A stretch of DNA of 64,000 nucleotides from Desulfarculales bacterium UBA702 (lineage in GTDB: Bacteria; Desulfobacterota; Syntrophobacteria; Syntrophobacterales; Syntrophobacteraceae): assembly GCA_002298165.1 (NCBI GenBank), contig DBMI01000115.1, positions 131,823 to 195,822 on the forward strand. The letters run 5' to 3'. This document shows, piece after piece, positions 10,151 to 18,981 of this stretch. Position numbers and translations under genes: made by a program. Position 1 is the first letter of the stretch; the number at the start of each line of letters is the position of its first letter. The notes beneath the pieces were generated by a model that saw only the letters and a program-made list of their open reading frames with translations, had not been told where the DNA came from and did no database searches.

Positions 10151-11242
10151 ATGGAACTGATTAAACCGAACATCAATATCAATTTCGTCGCACAGCGCTA
10201 CAAAGCATTCGCGCTCTCGGGGATCATCATCCTGATCGGACTGATTGTTCTTTTCGTGCGCGGCGGACTCAATATGGGCGTTGATTTTGCCGGTGGCACC
10301 CTGATCCAGGTAAAACTCAGCAAACCTTCCAATCCGGATGAACTCCGTAATGCCCTTAAGGATACCATCTCTCATGCTACCATCCAGCAGGTGGGGACCG
10401 TGGGAGATAACGAATACCTGATTCGCTCTGATGCAACCCATGAAGAGCTTCAAAGCCTGTCCAACAAGTTGGAAGAAGAGTTGAACAAGGCCTATGGCCC
10501 CGGCCAGCAGGTGCGCCGGGTCGAAATGGTTGGCCCGAAAGTAGGGCAGGACCTTAGACAGAAGGCGCTTTACGCCATATTCTACGCCCTTCTGCTCATC
10601 GCAATCTATATATCGGGACGGTTTGAATTCAAGTGGACGAGCAGCGTAATTATGGGCGTCGTTCTCCTGGTGGGTATTTACCTGTTGGAGGCAATCGGCC
10701 TCAATGCGGTTTATCTGATCGGAGGAGGGTTAATTGTGACCCTGCTCTTGTGTTGGTTCCTGAAACTGCCCTATGCTCTTGGGGCGCTGCTCTCATTAGT
10801 GCATGACATTCTTATTACTGTCGGGATTTTTGCTGTTGCAAACAAGGAGTTCAGCCTCGAAGTATTTGCCGCACTCCTTACTCTGTCCGGCTATTCGCTC
10901 AATGATACGATTATCGTCTATGACCGGATTCGTGAAAATCGCGGCAAAGATAAGAAGATGAAATTCGGGGACATGATTAACGCGGCTATCAACCAGACAC
11001 TCAGCAGGACGGTTTTGACATCCGCAACCGTCTTCTTTGTTATCCTTTGTCTGTTTCTGTTCGGCGGCAGCGTTATCCACGATTTCAGTTTCGCCATGCT
11101 GATTGGCGTGATCACCGGAAGCTACTCCTCGGTGTTTGTTGCCAGCCCGATCCTGATCTTCTATGAAGAACTCACTGCCAAGAGAAGGCCCAAACCGGCG
11201 ACGAAGAAGTCCACAGCCGCTTCTCGCTCGCAATCCAAATAG
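10151..11242 (+). CDS. secF: Protein translocase subunit SecF with extra hydrophobic segment
   Basis: SecF is the smaller partner of SecD. The N-terminal helix is followed by the hallmark VDFAGGTLIQVKL, and the C-terminal half carries LSGYSLNDTIIVYDRIREN and TVLTSATVFFVILCLFLFGG. At 363 residues it is longer than the usual 300-320. Between ISGRFEFKW and ALLSLVHDILITVG there are two additional hydrophobic stretches (about residues 172-187 and 194-208) not found in the short E. coli-type protein. A Lys/Arg/Ser-rich tail ends the protein. A strong hairpin terminator lies about 100 bp downstream, so the sec operon ends here. Confidence 0.94.
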   Translation: MELIKPNININFVAQRYKAFALSGIIILIGLIVLFVRGGLNMGVDFAGGTLIQVKLSKPSNPDELRNALKDTISHATIQQVGTVGDNEYLIRSDATHEELQSLSNKLEEELNKAYGPGQQVRRVEMVGPKVGQDLRQKALYAIFYALLLIAIYISGRFEFKWTSSVIMGVVLLVGIYLLEAIGLNAVYLIGGGLIVTLLLCWFLKLPYALGALLSLVHDILITVGIFAVANKEFSLEVFAALLTLSGYSLNDTIIVYDRIRENRGKDKKMKFGDMINAAINQTLSRTVLTSATVFFVILCLFLFGGSVIHDFSFAMLIGVITGSYSSVFVASPILIFYEELTAKRRPKPATKKSTAASRSQSK

Positions 11243-11341
11243 ACTGACGGGTTGGCGCATACGCACGCTTAGTCCGTCTTCAGCTTTGTAGTAAGATTGG
11301 CGCAGAGCCGGAGTCTCGCCGCCAACGCCCAAAAACGCAGT

Positions 11342-11410
11342 GAAACCCAACATCTTGTCGCGGGAGAAATTAACATTCCGGCGCCGCAGTGTTGGGTTTC
11401 GCTTTTTTAT
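11342..11410 (+). terminator. Rho-independent terminator after secF
   Basis: GAAACCCAACA (11342-11352) pairs perfectly with TGTTGGGTTTC (11390-11400) and is followed by GCTTTTTTAT. The loop is long (37 nt) and contains a smaller GC-rich helix. It lies between secF and the convergent Usp gene. Confidence 0.75.
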
Positions 11411-11478
11411 ACCTGCTTATTGAATTTGCTGCCCGCTTGTATCGTCTCCCCTTCCATTTTCCCGATAACCCTTTTTGG

Positions 11479-12411
11479 CTACTGCGCAACCAGCACAGCC
11501 ATGTTCTTGAAATCGTCAAGGATTTTCCTCGTAACGGAAGCCTTCAGAAAACTCCAGATGCCCACGGGCTGTGAATGCCCCACCGCGACTATGCTTACCC
11601 CGTTTGATCCACACCAGGAAAGGATTTCGTGCGCCGTATCGCCACGCTGCGGAATTAAAGAGACGCTGATTCGGCTTTCGTCAACGCCATTTTCAATCAT
11701 AGATACGGCAGACTTGTAAATGTATGGCAGTACTTCGAGTCCGTCGGCACCAACCGACCAGCCGGAAAGCTTTTCGTCAATTTCGGAAAAACGGCATGCA
11801 ACCGGTCCGGCAATAGATTTGGTGACATGCAGCAGCGTAATCGCGCAAGCCGATTCGGCCAGCATAAAGCCGGCATGATCGGCTATGCGAAGCGAGGCCT
11901 TTTCAGGGCATACGCATACCACGGCCTTCCGGGCATCCATTTCTCCTTCAGTGAACCAGATAGGACTTGCAAGGCAATGCCGGAGGAGTGCCGTTGGCGA
12001 TTCGCCTTTCAGGAAACCTTCGAGACTGCTGGATACCTTTTTTTGAACCAGGATGGCATCTACCTTCTTGACGTCGGCAAGAAGACAAGCATGTTGGGCG
12101 ACGCTCATTTGCTTCTGTTGTACATGCTCCTGGATAAGCTCCGGTGAGAATCCCTCCGCGTGAAGGATCTCTCTGGCGATCGAGAATACATGGCGAGTGT
12201 CCTGCTCGCGAGATGCGAGGGCTTCACGACGCCTTTTCTGCAAAGCGTGAGAGGCTTCTTCGTAGATGGGCGGGAGCGGAGGCACGAAGTAGGTCAAAAT
12301 GAGATTTACATTCCGCACACCGGGATATAGGCGGGCAACGAACTCGACCGGCCGCAGTGATTCGGGTGTCCCGTCGATAGGAAGCAGGAGGCATTTGGGA
12401 AGATTTTCCAT
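11479..12411 (-). CDS. Tandem-domain universal stress protein (UspA family)
   Basis: This 310-residue protein reads as two UspA-like domains in tandem. The first begins KCLLLPIDGTPESLRPVEFVARLYP, the usual strand followed by a helix. The second begins KAVVCVCPEKASLRIADHAGFML and ends with SIVAVGHSQPVGIWSFLKASVTRKIL, where the GH/Gx-type loop and the following S/T would contact ATP in ATP-binding members. Its G-x2-G-x9-G(S/T) motif is imperfect, so nucleotide binding is uncertain. It lies 44 bp downstream of the HAD phosphatase gene on the same strand and probably shares its transcript. Expected to be cytoplasmic and stress-linked; the specific role is unknown. Confidence 0.8.
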   Translation of the reverse strand: MENLPKCLLLPIDGTPESLRPVEFVARLYPGVRNVNLILTYFVPPLPPIYEEASHALQKRRREALASREQDTRHVFSIAREILHAEGFSPELIQEHVQQKQMSVAQHACLLADVKKVDAILVQKKVSSSLEGFLKGESPTALLRHCLASPIWFTEGEMDARKAVVCVCPEKASLRIADHAGFMLAESACAITLLHVTKSIAGPVACRFSEIDEKLSGWSVGADGLEVLPYIYKSAVSMIENGVDESRISVSLIPQRGDTAHEILSWCGSNGVSIVAVGHSQPVGIWSFLKASVTRKILDDFKNMAVLVAQ

Positions 12412-12455
12412 GGCAAATCATTATCCGTGTTGTTTGTCCCTGCATTAACAGCAAC

Positions 12456-13142
12456 TTAGCCACATAGACCATCTTTGCGCAACAGATCGATTAGTTCCTG
12501 GCAATCTCGAGCCACCCAGTCGGCGCCGCTGTTCAGCATTTCGGCCCGAGAGGCGCTTCCGCTTAATACTCCCGCAGTGCGGATTCCCGCCGCTTTTCCG
12601 GTCTGGATGTCTATTGGATGGTCGCCTACGATCAAAGCCGTACCGAAATTCGCGCCTACAGCCTCTAGCGCCCGGATTAGGTGCGCCGGGTCGGGCTTAG
12701 GGTTCAAGACGTGGTCTCGCGCGAAAAAAGCACCACAGTGGCTGTCTATATCAGGAAAGACCAGGCGCACCGCGGCATCGCAGTTCCGGGTAATTATGGC
12801 GGTCTTTACGCCCGTTGTGTGAAGAAAGTCGAGAACCGGCCTGGTAAATTCGAACAGGGCACCCTTACGAGCGGCCTCCATTTCAATTTCGAGGATCAAA
12901 TCGAGCGCCTTCTGCCTGAACTCGCCGGCTTTATTTCCATTATTTTCTTCGATGCGCGCTTCCAGCCAGAACATCCATTCCAGGACAGGCAAAAACGGCT
13001 CGGAGACGATTATCTTAGAGTATGAGAGGGCAAGCTCGCCGATTTGATGCTTCATTTCAGCAAAATCAATACGCAATTCCGCCAGGGTGCCGTCGAAATC
13101 GAACACGATTGCATCAATTTTCGGGAGCGTGTTTGTTTTCAT
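12456..13142 (-). CDS. HAD-family phosphatase (phosphoglycolate phosphatase-like)
   Basis: A 228-residue haloacid dehalogenase superfamily hydrolase. Motif I is VFDFDGTLAELRIDF, with the nucleophilic Asp and the acid/base Asp. Motif II is IITRN (Thr instead of the more usual Ser), the Lys of motif III lies in the NPKPDPAHLIRAL segment, and motif IV is IVGDHPIDIQTGKAAGI. The helical cap after motif I places it in subfamily I, like Gph or PgmB. The substrate cannot be read from sequence. It is divergently oriented from the class-IV aminotransferase gene, with about 60 bp between the starts. Confidence 0.82.
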   Translation of the reverse strand: MKTNTLPKIDAIVFDFDGTLAELRIDFAEMKHQIGELALSYSKIIVSEPFLPVLEWMFWLEARIEENNGNKAGEFRQKALDLILEIEMEAARKGALFEFTRPVLDFLHTTGVKTAIITRNCDAAVRLVFPDIDSHCGAFFARDHVLNPKPDPAHLIRALEAVGANFGTALIVGDHPIDIQTGKAAGIRTAGVLSGSASRAEMLNSGADWVARDCQELIDLLRKDGLCG

Positions 13143-13204
13143 TGAGATATATTAACCCGTTCGAATTGGTTGAATTATTCCTCCGTGTTTCAGAGTATAG
13201 CATA

Positions 13205-14179
13205 ATGAAAACGCGCGTACTTAGTTTCGATGAAGTAATTGATGCCCTGATCTCTATGAACAGGCCTCATTTTGCCAACTACCTTGCCATGTATTCGAGC
13301 TGGTACGGGGGAATAATCCGGGACCCCGCGCTCATGATGGCACCGATAGACGACCACCTGTTCCACAGAGGCGACGGCATATTCGAGGCTTTCACTTGCC
13401 GCAATTGGAACATATACGCGCTTGCCCCTCATCTGGACAGGCTTGAAAAGGGTGCCGCCGCGCTGAATATTAACATTCCAGTCGTCCGCGCCCGCCTCGT
13501 GGAAATTATTCGGGAAACTATTCTTGCAGGCAATTCCGGCGACTGCGCAGTAAGGCTGTTCGTATCGAGAGGGCCCGGCAGCTTTTCGGCCAACCCTTAC
13601 GAATCTGTTGCTACCCAACTATACATCGTTATTACTTCCCTGCCTCAAACTCCGCCTCCAAAATACGAACGCGGAGTGGTTCTCAAGACCAGCGCCATTC
13701 CGGTGAAAACCGACTACCTGGCAACTGTGAAGACCTGTAATTATCTGCCCAATGTTTTGATGAAAAAAGAAGCGGTCGATTCAGGCGCCGATTATACGAT
13801 TTCGCTTGATGAGCATGGATTTTTGGGCGAGGGCGCAACTGAGAATATAGGCATTCTAACGAAGGCAGGCGACCTTCTCGTACCCCGCTTCAGGCGAATT
13901 CTGAGGGGCATCACCGTGACAAGAGCAATCGAGCTTGCTCGTACCCTGGTCGGAAATGAAATTGCCTCGGTTACAGAAGCCGATATCACACGTGAACAGG
14001 CTTATGCCGCTGCCGAAATGTTCGTCTTTGGCACCACGGTAAACGTGCTCCCGGTTGTAGAATACGACGGCAAAAAGATCGGCGACGGGCAGCCCGGACC
14101 AGTTTCCAAAAGACTTCTGGAACTTTTTATAGACGACGAATTCAACAATAAGGAAATGCTCACCCCGGTTGGTGCCTAG
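13205..14179 (+). CDS. Class-IV PLP aminotransferase (IlvE / D-Ala transaminase / PabC type)
   Basis: A fold-type IV pyridoxal phosphate enzyme of 324 residues. The frame is open from 13022, but that would overlap the divergent HAD gene, so the ATG at 13205 is chosen. The family features are FHRGDGIFEAFTC near residue 58, the probable Schiff-base Lys176 in TVKTCNYLPN, the ISLDEHGFLGEGATENI loop, and RGITVTRAIELA with EMFVFGTTVNVLPV near the C-terminus. This family includes branched-chain aminotransferase, D-amino-acid transaminase and aminodeoxychorismate lyase, and the sequence alone does not decide. comEC begins on the base after its stop codon. Confidence 0.82.
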   Translation: MKTRVLSFDEVIDALISMNRPHFANYLAMYSSWYGGIIRDPALMMAPIDDHLFHRGDGIFEAFTCRNWNIYALAPHLDRLEKGAAALNINIPVVRARLVEIIRETILAGNSGDCAVRLFVSRGPGSFSANPYESVATQLYIVITSLPQTPPPKYERGVVLKTSAIPVKTDYLATVKTCNYLPNVLMKKEAVDSGADYTISLDEHGFLGEGATENIGILTKAGDLLVPRFRRILRGITVTRAIELARTLVGNEIASVTEADITREQAYAAAEMFVFGTTVNVLPVVEYDGKKIGDGQPGPVSKRLLELFIDDEFNNKEMLTPVGA

Positions 14180-16738
14180 ATGTCATCCCGCCCACTTTTA
14201 TGGCTTACCATTTCCTTTCTGCTGGGGATTGCCTCTCAACGGCTTGTCGCGGAGTTCATCAGCCCGGCCCACGGGCATCTTGCTATCGTTTCTCTTGGCC
14301 TGATTGCAACGTACGCAGTCCTGCGTCCGAACTCTTTTCATCATTGCCCGCCTGTACTCAGCCCGCATTTGCCCGTACTCCGTCAGCTCTCTTCAGTCCT
14401 ACTGTTCCTTGCGCTCGGGATGTGGGCGGGTTCGCAGGCTGCACCTCAACTCCACGGGCCGGAGAGGATATTGCAGTTCATGGACCGGCCGATGACTGTA
14501 TACCGTACTGAAGTCTCGTCACCTCCCGAGTACTACCCGGACAAAGTGAGAATTCCTCTTCGCCTTATTTCAGCCTTGATCGACGGCAAGGAGGTTTCGC
14601 TGGATGTAGGTGCCCTTTTGAGTGTTGCCGTGAAAAGCGGAATTCGCCCGACACTTCATGTGCCTGGGGATCAATTAATTATTCGAATGACCCTCAAGCC
14701 ATTCAGGAATTTCGGGAATCCAGGATCATTCGATTATGAACGCTACCAGGCAGAGAAGGGTTTTTATGCCTCTGCTTTTCTCAAGGATGAGACTTTCATC
14801 GCGACGGTTTCCCCGGAAAACGTGGTTATCCCGGGGGCTATCGCAAAGCGGGCATGGGGCAGAATAGACCTGTTTCGCCAGCGAGCCCTTTTCTGGTTAA
14901 GGGACTCGATGGGGGAAGATTCCGCTGCATTTTATGCCGCGCTGCTGCTTGGATACCAGAATTTCCTGGACGCCCCGTGGCAGGACGATATTCAAAGAAC
15001 CGGCCTGAACCACCTTCTCACTGTTTCCGGGCTGCATCTTGGCCTTGTCAGCCTTATCGTTTTCAAACTGGTGAGGTTGCTTGTGCGAAGCACCTGCCCG
15101 GCCGTTCTCAACCGAATAAGCGACAGCCGAATCGCCATATGGCCGGCGCTTGGCTGTGCGATCATTTACGCATTCCTTGCAGGCTTCGGCGTGCCTCCCA
15201 TCTGGAGGTCTGTCCTCATGCTCGCAGTCTGTTTCGGAGCCTCTTTCTGGTATCGCGCGACAGACTCTCTCACAGTTCTCGCCTTATCGGCCCTTATTAT
15301 CCTTCTTTTCGACCCGAACAGTTTATGGCAGATTTCATTCCAGCTCACATTTGCCTGCGTAGCCGCAATTATTCTGATTTACCCGCGCCTGCGCGGTATA
15401 GGGATTTCTCGACATATTCCGTGGGCAATTGCGCGAAATATTGCCTCTCAGTGCCAGGATGCTTTCCTGGCTTCCATTGCCGTAGCCATCCTGGTACTTC
15501 CGCTGACTGTTTTTTACTTCAATGGATTCTCCCTGGCAGGCTTCGTTGCAAACGTCTTTCTCGTGCCATATGTCGGATTCATTATCCTTCCATGCGGGCT
15601 TATCACCCTCGCCGTCTTCTCCGTGAGCGAGGCTCTTGCTCTCCCGCTCGCCAAAGCTTCCGAACTGATTCTGAGCCTGTGTCTGCACCTTATAAAATGG
15701 TTTTCAGGCTTTTCCTGGAGTTATTTCTGGACCGGCAGCATCTCCCCTTCTCACCTGATTGCAATATATGCTGGTATAGGGATATTGCTTGCGCCGCTTA
15801 CACGAAAAGCGAGAATCACCGGATTAGCTGCAATCCTGGTATTTTTCGGTGGAAATGCTGCTCTTGATCTTGCACGCGGATCTATTTCCGGCCACATTCT
15901 TCGGACAGATGTGATCGATGTCGGGCAAGGCACATCAACTCTGGTCAGATTCCCTACCGGAGAAACAATGCTGGTTGACGGAGGCGGGTTCAGGGATGAC
16001 TCGCATGATATCGGCAGGTTGGTCGTGGCACCATTCCTCTGGAATATGGGTGTGCGAAAGCTCGACCACATAGTACTCTCACACGATCATCCGGACCACC
16101 GAAACGGGCTTCGATTCATTCTCTCAAACTTCGATACTGGTTGTTTCTGGACCAGCAAGATCACCGAATACCGCAAGCGTGATGGCAGCTCCCCCCTCGA
16201 AGAGATTGCATCAAGGCGTGGAATAAAGGTCCGCTCCTTCCCGGATTTATTAAATGAGCTGGCCATAGGAGATGCGCGGGTAAACGTGCGCCATCCTGGG
16301 CCGGAGGACATCGAACATCCACATTCAGATTCACTGAATGATACTTCACTTGTTATTGAAGTGGTATTTGGCGATACCACTCTCATACTCCCCGGTGACA
16401 TAGGCGCGGAAGTCGAGAGCTCTATTACTGAGAAATTCGCGAAAAACCGGCAGGTCCTGCTCGTTGCTCCCCATCACGGAAGCGAGTACTCAAACAGCGC
16501 GGAGTTTATTGACGCACTTCGGCCTATCGGCGTGATTTTCTCCTGCGGGTATGCCAACCAGTTCGGTTTTCCCGCCCCTGGCGCTCTCAACCGCTATGAA
16601 GAGCGAAAAATCCGGACCTACCGCACCGACCTGGATGGGGCGGTGCATGCGGTTTCCGATGGACAGAAATGGTCAATAACAACACAAGCGGACAGGCATG
16701 GCAATGCTGATCAATTTTTTCGAAGACCCGTACATTAA
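14180..16738 (+). CDS. comEC: ComEC/Rec2 family DNA-uptake channel protein
   Basis: An 852-residue full-length ComEC. ComEC forms the inner-membrane channel for single-stranded DNA in natural transformation. The N-terminal hydrophobic segments and DUF4131/OB-like region (about residues 1-200) are followed by the competence domain with many membrane helices, including the signature GLNHLLTVSGLHLGLVSLI. A C-terminal metallo-beta-lactamase domain has DVGQGTSTLVRF, the metal motif LSHDHPDHRNGL, LILPGDIG and LLVAPHHGSEYSNS. The last 45 or so residues (FGFPAPGALNRYEERKIRTY onward) are the part duplicated as remnants at 18463 and about 20373. No pilus or comEA gene is in the window, so competence itself is unproven. 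Confidence 0.94.
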   Translation: MSSRPLLWLTISFLLGIASQRLVAEFISPAHGHLAIVSLGLIATYAVLRPNSFHHCPPVLSPHLPVLRQLSSVLLFLALGMWAGSQAAPQLHGPERILQFMDRPMTVYRTEVSSPPEYYPDKVRIPLRLISALIDGKEVSLDVGALLSVAVKSGIRPTLHVPGDQLIIRMTLKPFRNFGNPGSFDYERYQAEKGFYASAFLKDETFIATVSPENVVIPGAIAKRAWGRIDLFRQRALFWLRDSMGEDSAAFYAALLLGYQNFLDAPWQDDIQRTGLNHLLTVSGLHLGLVSLIVFKLVRLLVRSTCPAVLNRISDSRIAIWPALGCAIIYAFLAGFGVPPIWRSVLMLAVCFGASFWYRATDSLTVLALSALIILLFDPNSLWQISFQLTFACVAAIILIYPRLRGIGISRHIPWAIARNIASQCQDAFLASIAVAILVLPLTVFYFNGFSLAGFVANVFLVPYVGFIILPCGLITLAVFSVSEALALPLAKASELILSLCLHLIKWFSGFSWSYFWTGSISPSHLIAIYAGIGILLAPLTRKARITGLAAILVFFGGNAALDLARGSISGHILRTDVIDVGQGTSTLVRFPTGETMLVDGGGFRDDSHDIGRLVVAPFLWNMGVRKLDHIVLSHDHPDHRNGLRFILSNFDTGCFWTSKITEYRKRDGSSPLEEIASRRGIKVRSFPDLLNELAIGDARVNVRHPGPEDIEHPHSDSLNDTSLVIEVVFGDTTLILPGDIGAEVESSITEKFAKNRQVLLVAPHHGSEYSNSAEFIDALRPIGVIFSCGYANQFGFPAPGALNRYEERKIRTYRTDLDGAVHAVSDGQKWSITTQADRHGNADQFFRRPVH

Positions 16739-16984
16739 TTACGGGAGAATTCACAATCATATCTTGAAAAATTGAATACTTAGAACAGTGACAAGATTGA
16801 TTGACTCCGCCACTCTCGTAAGGTCACGGGATTTTGATTTTGCGAGAATCTCACTCGAGCGCCTTTTACATAAATGCATGGTTGTTTAATACATGGTTGC
16901 TGTGTTTGCTTGTGCATTTTTGCTGGCAATTATAAGTAACTAACTTACAAATTTAAAACCTTCTAGTACAATAAGCAATGTTGG

Positions 16985-18022
16985 CTATGGAATTGTATGT
17001 TGTTTTAAGATGGAGTAGCCGTCATTATCAAGTTCAAGGAAGAAGCCATCTGTTCCCCCGGAATAAGAGAGCATTCTAACTCTTTTCATAATATGTATGT
17101 CATTTTCCAGAAGGTACTTCTCTACCACCTCTAGGCATTCCAAAGTTTGGTGAGGATTATTATTTACAACTCGCTTGGTTAACGCTCTTGTCATTTCATT
17201 AGCTACATAGTTGCTGTTCATTATCAATATGATTTTCCCATTCAGAGTTCCTGCTATTTTTAGTTTTTGACCGCCTAACTGGATTTGTCTCTTCGCCCCT
17301 GAGAATCCTGAGCAGTCTTGCGTCAAGCGATACGGATAGCTGCAGGTTACGTCAATGGTTGAACATTGGCCTTCCAGCTCAGCATTTCCAGATGCCTGAG
17401 ATTCTATCCCCATTAGAGATGCGATTTGAATTGCAATGCTATCGACTGCTTTACCCAAATCGGCTTTATATAATTGGGCGTTGTCATCGTTAAATTCGAC
17501 AAGCCTACGGCCCTTTCTGAATAACTTATCAGATTGCAGCCAAGTTCTGATCAAGCATTCTCCCGTCGAATCCAGCACTTCCACCTTCGCCTCTATAGCC
17601 GCACTGGCCGGTTCACCGGCATGCGCCGCCAGGCCGTGGACCAGCCTGATTTTCAGCACCGTGCTATTTCCAACTGCTTTCGCGGGTCCATCATTAGTTT
17701 CACTGTAAATTCTTACCACTAAGAATGTTGGTGCTAACTTATCCAATAATTTGGAATAAACCAGTTTTTTGATCGGTATATCCGAGACGGATTTCAAAAG
17801 AATATCAGGGTCACCGCCGATTGATTTTCTGACTTGGCTCTGGCCAGTCATCCCAGTGTAATCGAAGATTCTTGCCTCCGGACCAGCATCAGTTAAAAGG
17901 ACGATAATCTGTTTAATTTTGGCCGCTTGTTCAGGCTCCAATGATTTTTGGGTTGTGGCACATCCTATGATGACGACCATGAAAAGGATTAGCAGAACAC
18001 TCTTCCTAAATGATAGTTTCAT
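16985..18022 (-). CDS. Hypothetical lipoprotein
   Basis: I do not recognise the family. The ATG at 18022 is preferred to the one at 18043 because it gives a classic lipoprotein signal: MKLSFRKSVLLILFMVVIIG followed by Cys, with AGGACAGGG upstream. The mature protein is about 325 residues, alpha/beta in look, with several Cys residues (a cluster around ECLIRTW, GQCSTIDVTCSYPY and TQDCSGF) that could form disulfides in the periplasm. No catalytic motif is evident. It is alone on the minus strand in an AT-richer stretch between comEC and a comEC tail remnant, which suggests acquired DNA. Expected to be membrane-anchored; function unknown. Confidence 0.7.
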   Translation of the reverse strand: MKLSFRKSVLLILFMVVIIGCATTQKSLEPEQAAKIKQIIVLLTDAGPEARIFDYTGMTGQSQVRKSIGGDPDILLKSVSDIPIKKLVYSKLLDKLAPTFLVVRIYSETNDGPAKAVGNSTVLKIRLVHGLAAHAGEPASAAIEAKVEVLDSTGECLIRTWLQSDKLFRKGRRLVEFNDDNAQLYKADLGKAVDSIAIQIASLMGIESQASGNAELEGQCSTIDVTCSYPYRLTQDCSGFSGAKRQIQLGGQKLKIAGTLNGKIILIMNSNYVANEMTRALTKRVVNNNPHQTLECLEVVEKYLLENDIHIMKRVRMLSYSGGTDGFFLELDNDGYSILKQHTIP

Positions 18023-18462
18023 CTGCCCTGTCCTTGGGAGCATTTATGCATCAACTTTTGCGATATGCGCCCTAACTGCGTGTTGGGATCCGATCCGGTT
18101 GATGGCCAGAAAATTATCGTGCTCTCAGGATTCTCAGCAGCATACAATTTCACCAGTAGAATACACAAGTGGAATACGCCTGAAACCCAGATTTTAGTCG
18201 CTCTCTTCTTACGCTTCCATTTCCAAAATCCACATAACTCTCCTATCCTTGTAAAAACGAGGAACCTGAAAAACGCAAGTTTTGCAAATCATATCTGGAT
18301 TTGGCTGTCCTGTTTCGGATCGTGCTTATCGGGTGGGCAGGAGTCCGCGATGGAAATGATACCTGATCTGGTAATTTTATGAAAATTATCGGGTAGAGTA
18401 GTTGACGATTAAATTAAAATGGGCATGCATCCGGGGACGGATCGCGTTATATAACCTGTTAT
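18023..18462. other. Intergenic stretch without a recognisable gene
   Basis: This stretch lies between the lipoprotein gene start and the comEC tail remnant. It is AT-rich with scattered stop codons in all frames. The one longer open frame (18065-18382, plus) has no ribosome-binding site and an unprotein-like composition. It must hold the promoter of the lipoprotein gene, but I could not identify it. Confidence 0.5.
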
Positions 18463-18636
18463 AACCCATTCGGTTTTCCGGCCCCGGGGGCTCTAAGGCG
18501 CTACGAGGAACGCAAAGTTAAGACATACCGGACCGATCTGGACGGCGCGGTCCGCGCCGTTTCCGACCGCAAACAGTGGACGATTACCCCGGAATCGCAC
18601 AGAAACATCAATGATCGAAGGAAGCGGCAAAGATAG
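18463..18636 (+). pseudogene. Orphan comEC 3'-end remnant (tail copy 2)
   Basis: These bases encode 57 codons that begin NPFGFPAPGALRRYEERKVK, continue TYRTDLDGAVRAVSDRKQWT and end with a stop codon. This is the C-terminal tail of ComEC without the rest of the gene and without a start codon or ribosome-binding site. Over the conserved part it matches the comEC tail at 16560-16680 closely in protein, while many third codon positions differ. It is therefore not a recent tandem copy but looks like the tail of a related comEC. Upstream similarity stops just before the Asn codon. Confidence 0.75.
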
Positions 18637-18981
18637 AAAGTATCGCAATTAAAAACAATGGTTCTCCAATTCGCAGCGGACGTTTTCTCATCCAAAAGCT
18701 ATGAAATAGACACGGAAATTTTGACTCTCCTGAGCTGATATGATCTTGAGGATTATCACTTACAATTACAAAAAAGTAAGCCCTTGTTTCGCACCTGTTC
18801 TCCCTCAGGATACACCTGTTTTGATTTTAGTTCTTATGCCGATTCCCATAATATGCCGAGACTAAATTATTGGGCCACTAACGCAAAAACCGAAAGCATA
18901 CTAGTGGACAGGAAAACAAGTCGCCGCATACGATCAACCTGTGAGGCACTGTTCGATTGAATGTATTAGGGGAGGACAAGG
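18637..18981. other. Intergenic stretch without a recognisable gene
   Basis: A non-coding stretch between the comEC tail remnant and the alpha/beta hydrolase, AT-rich with stops in all frames. The end (about 18968-18976) provides the GGGGAGG ribosome-binding site of the hydrolase. I see no clear promoter or repeat. Confidence 0.5.

Noticed and set aside
14854..15867. 337-codon open frame on the plus strand inside comEC
   Set aside because: Runs in another frame of the well-conserved membrane part of comEC, with Arg/Pro/Cys-rich composition. Shadow.
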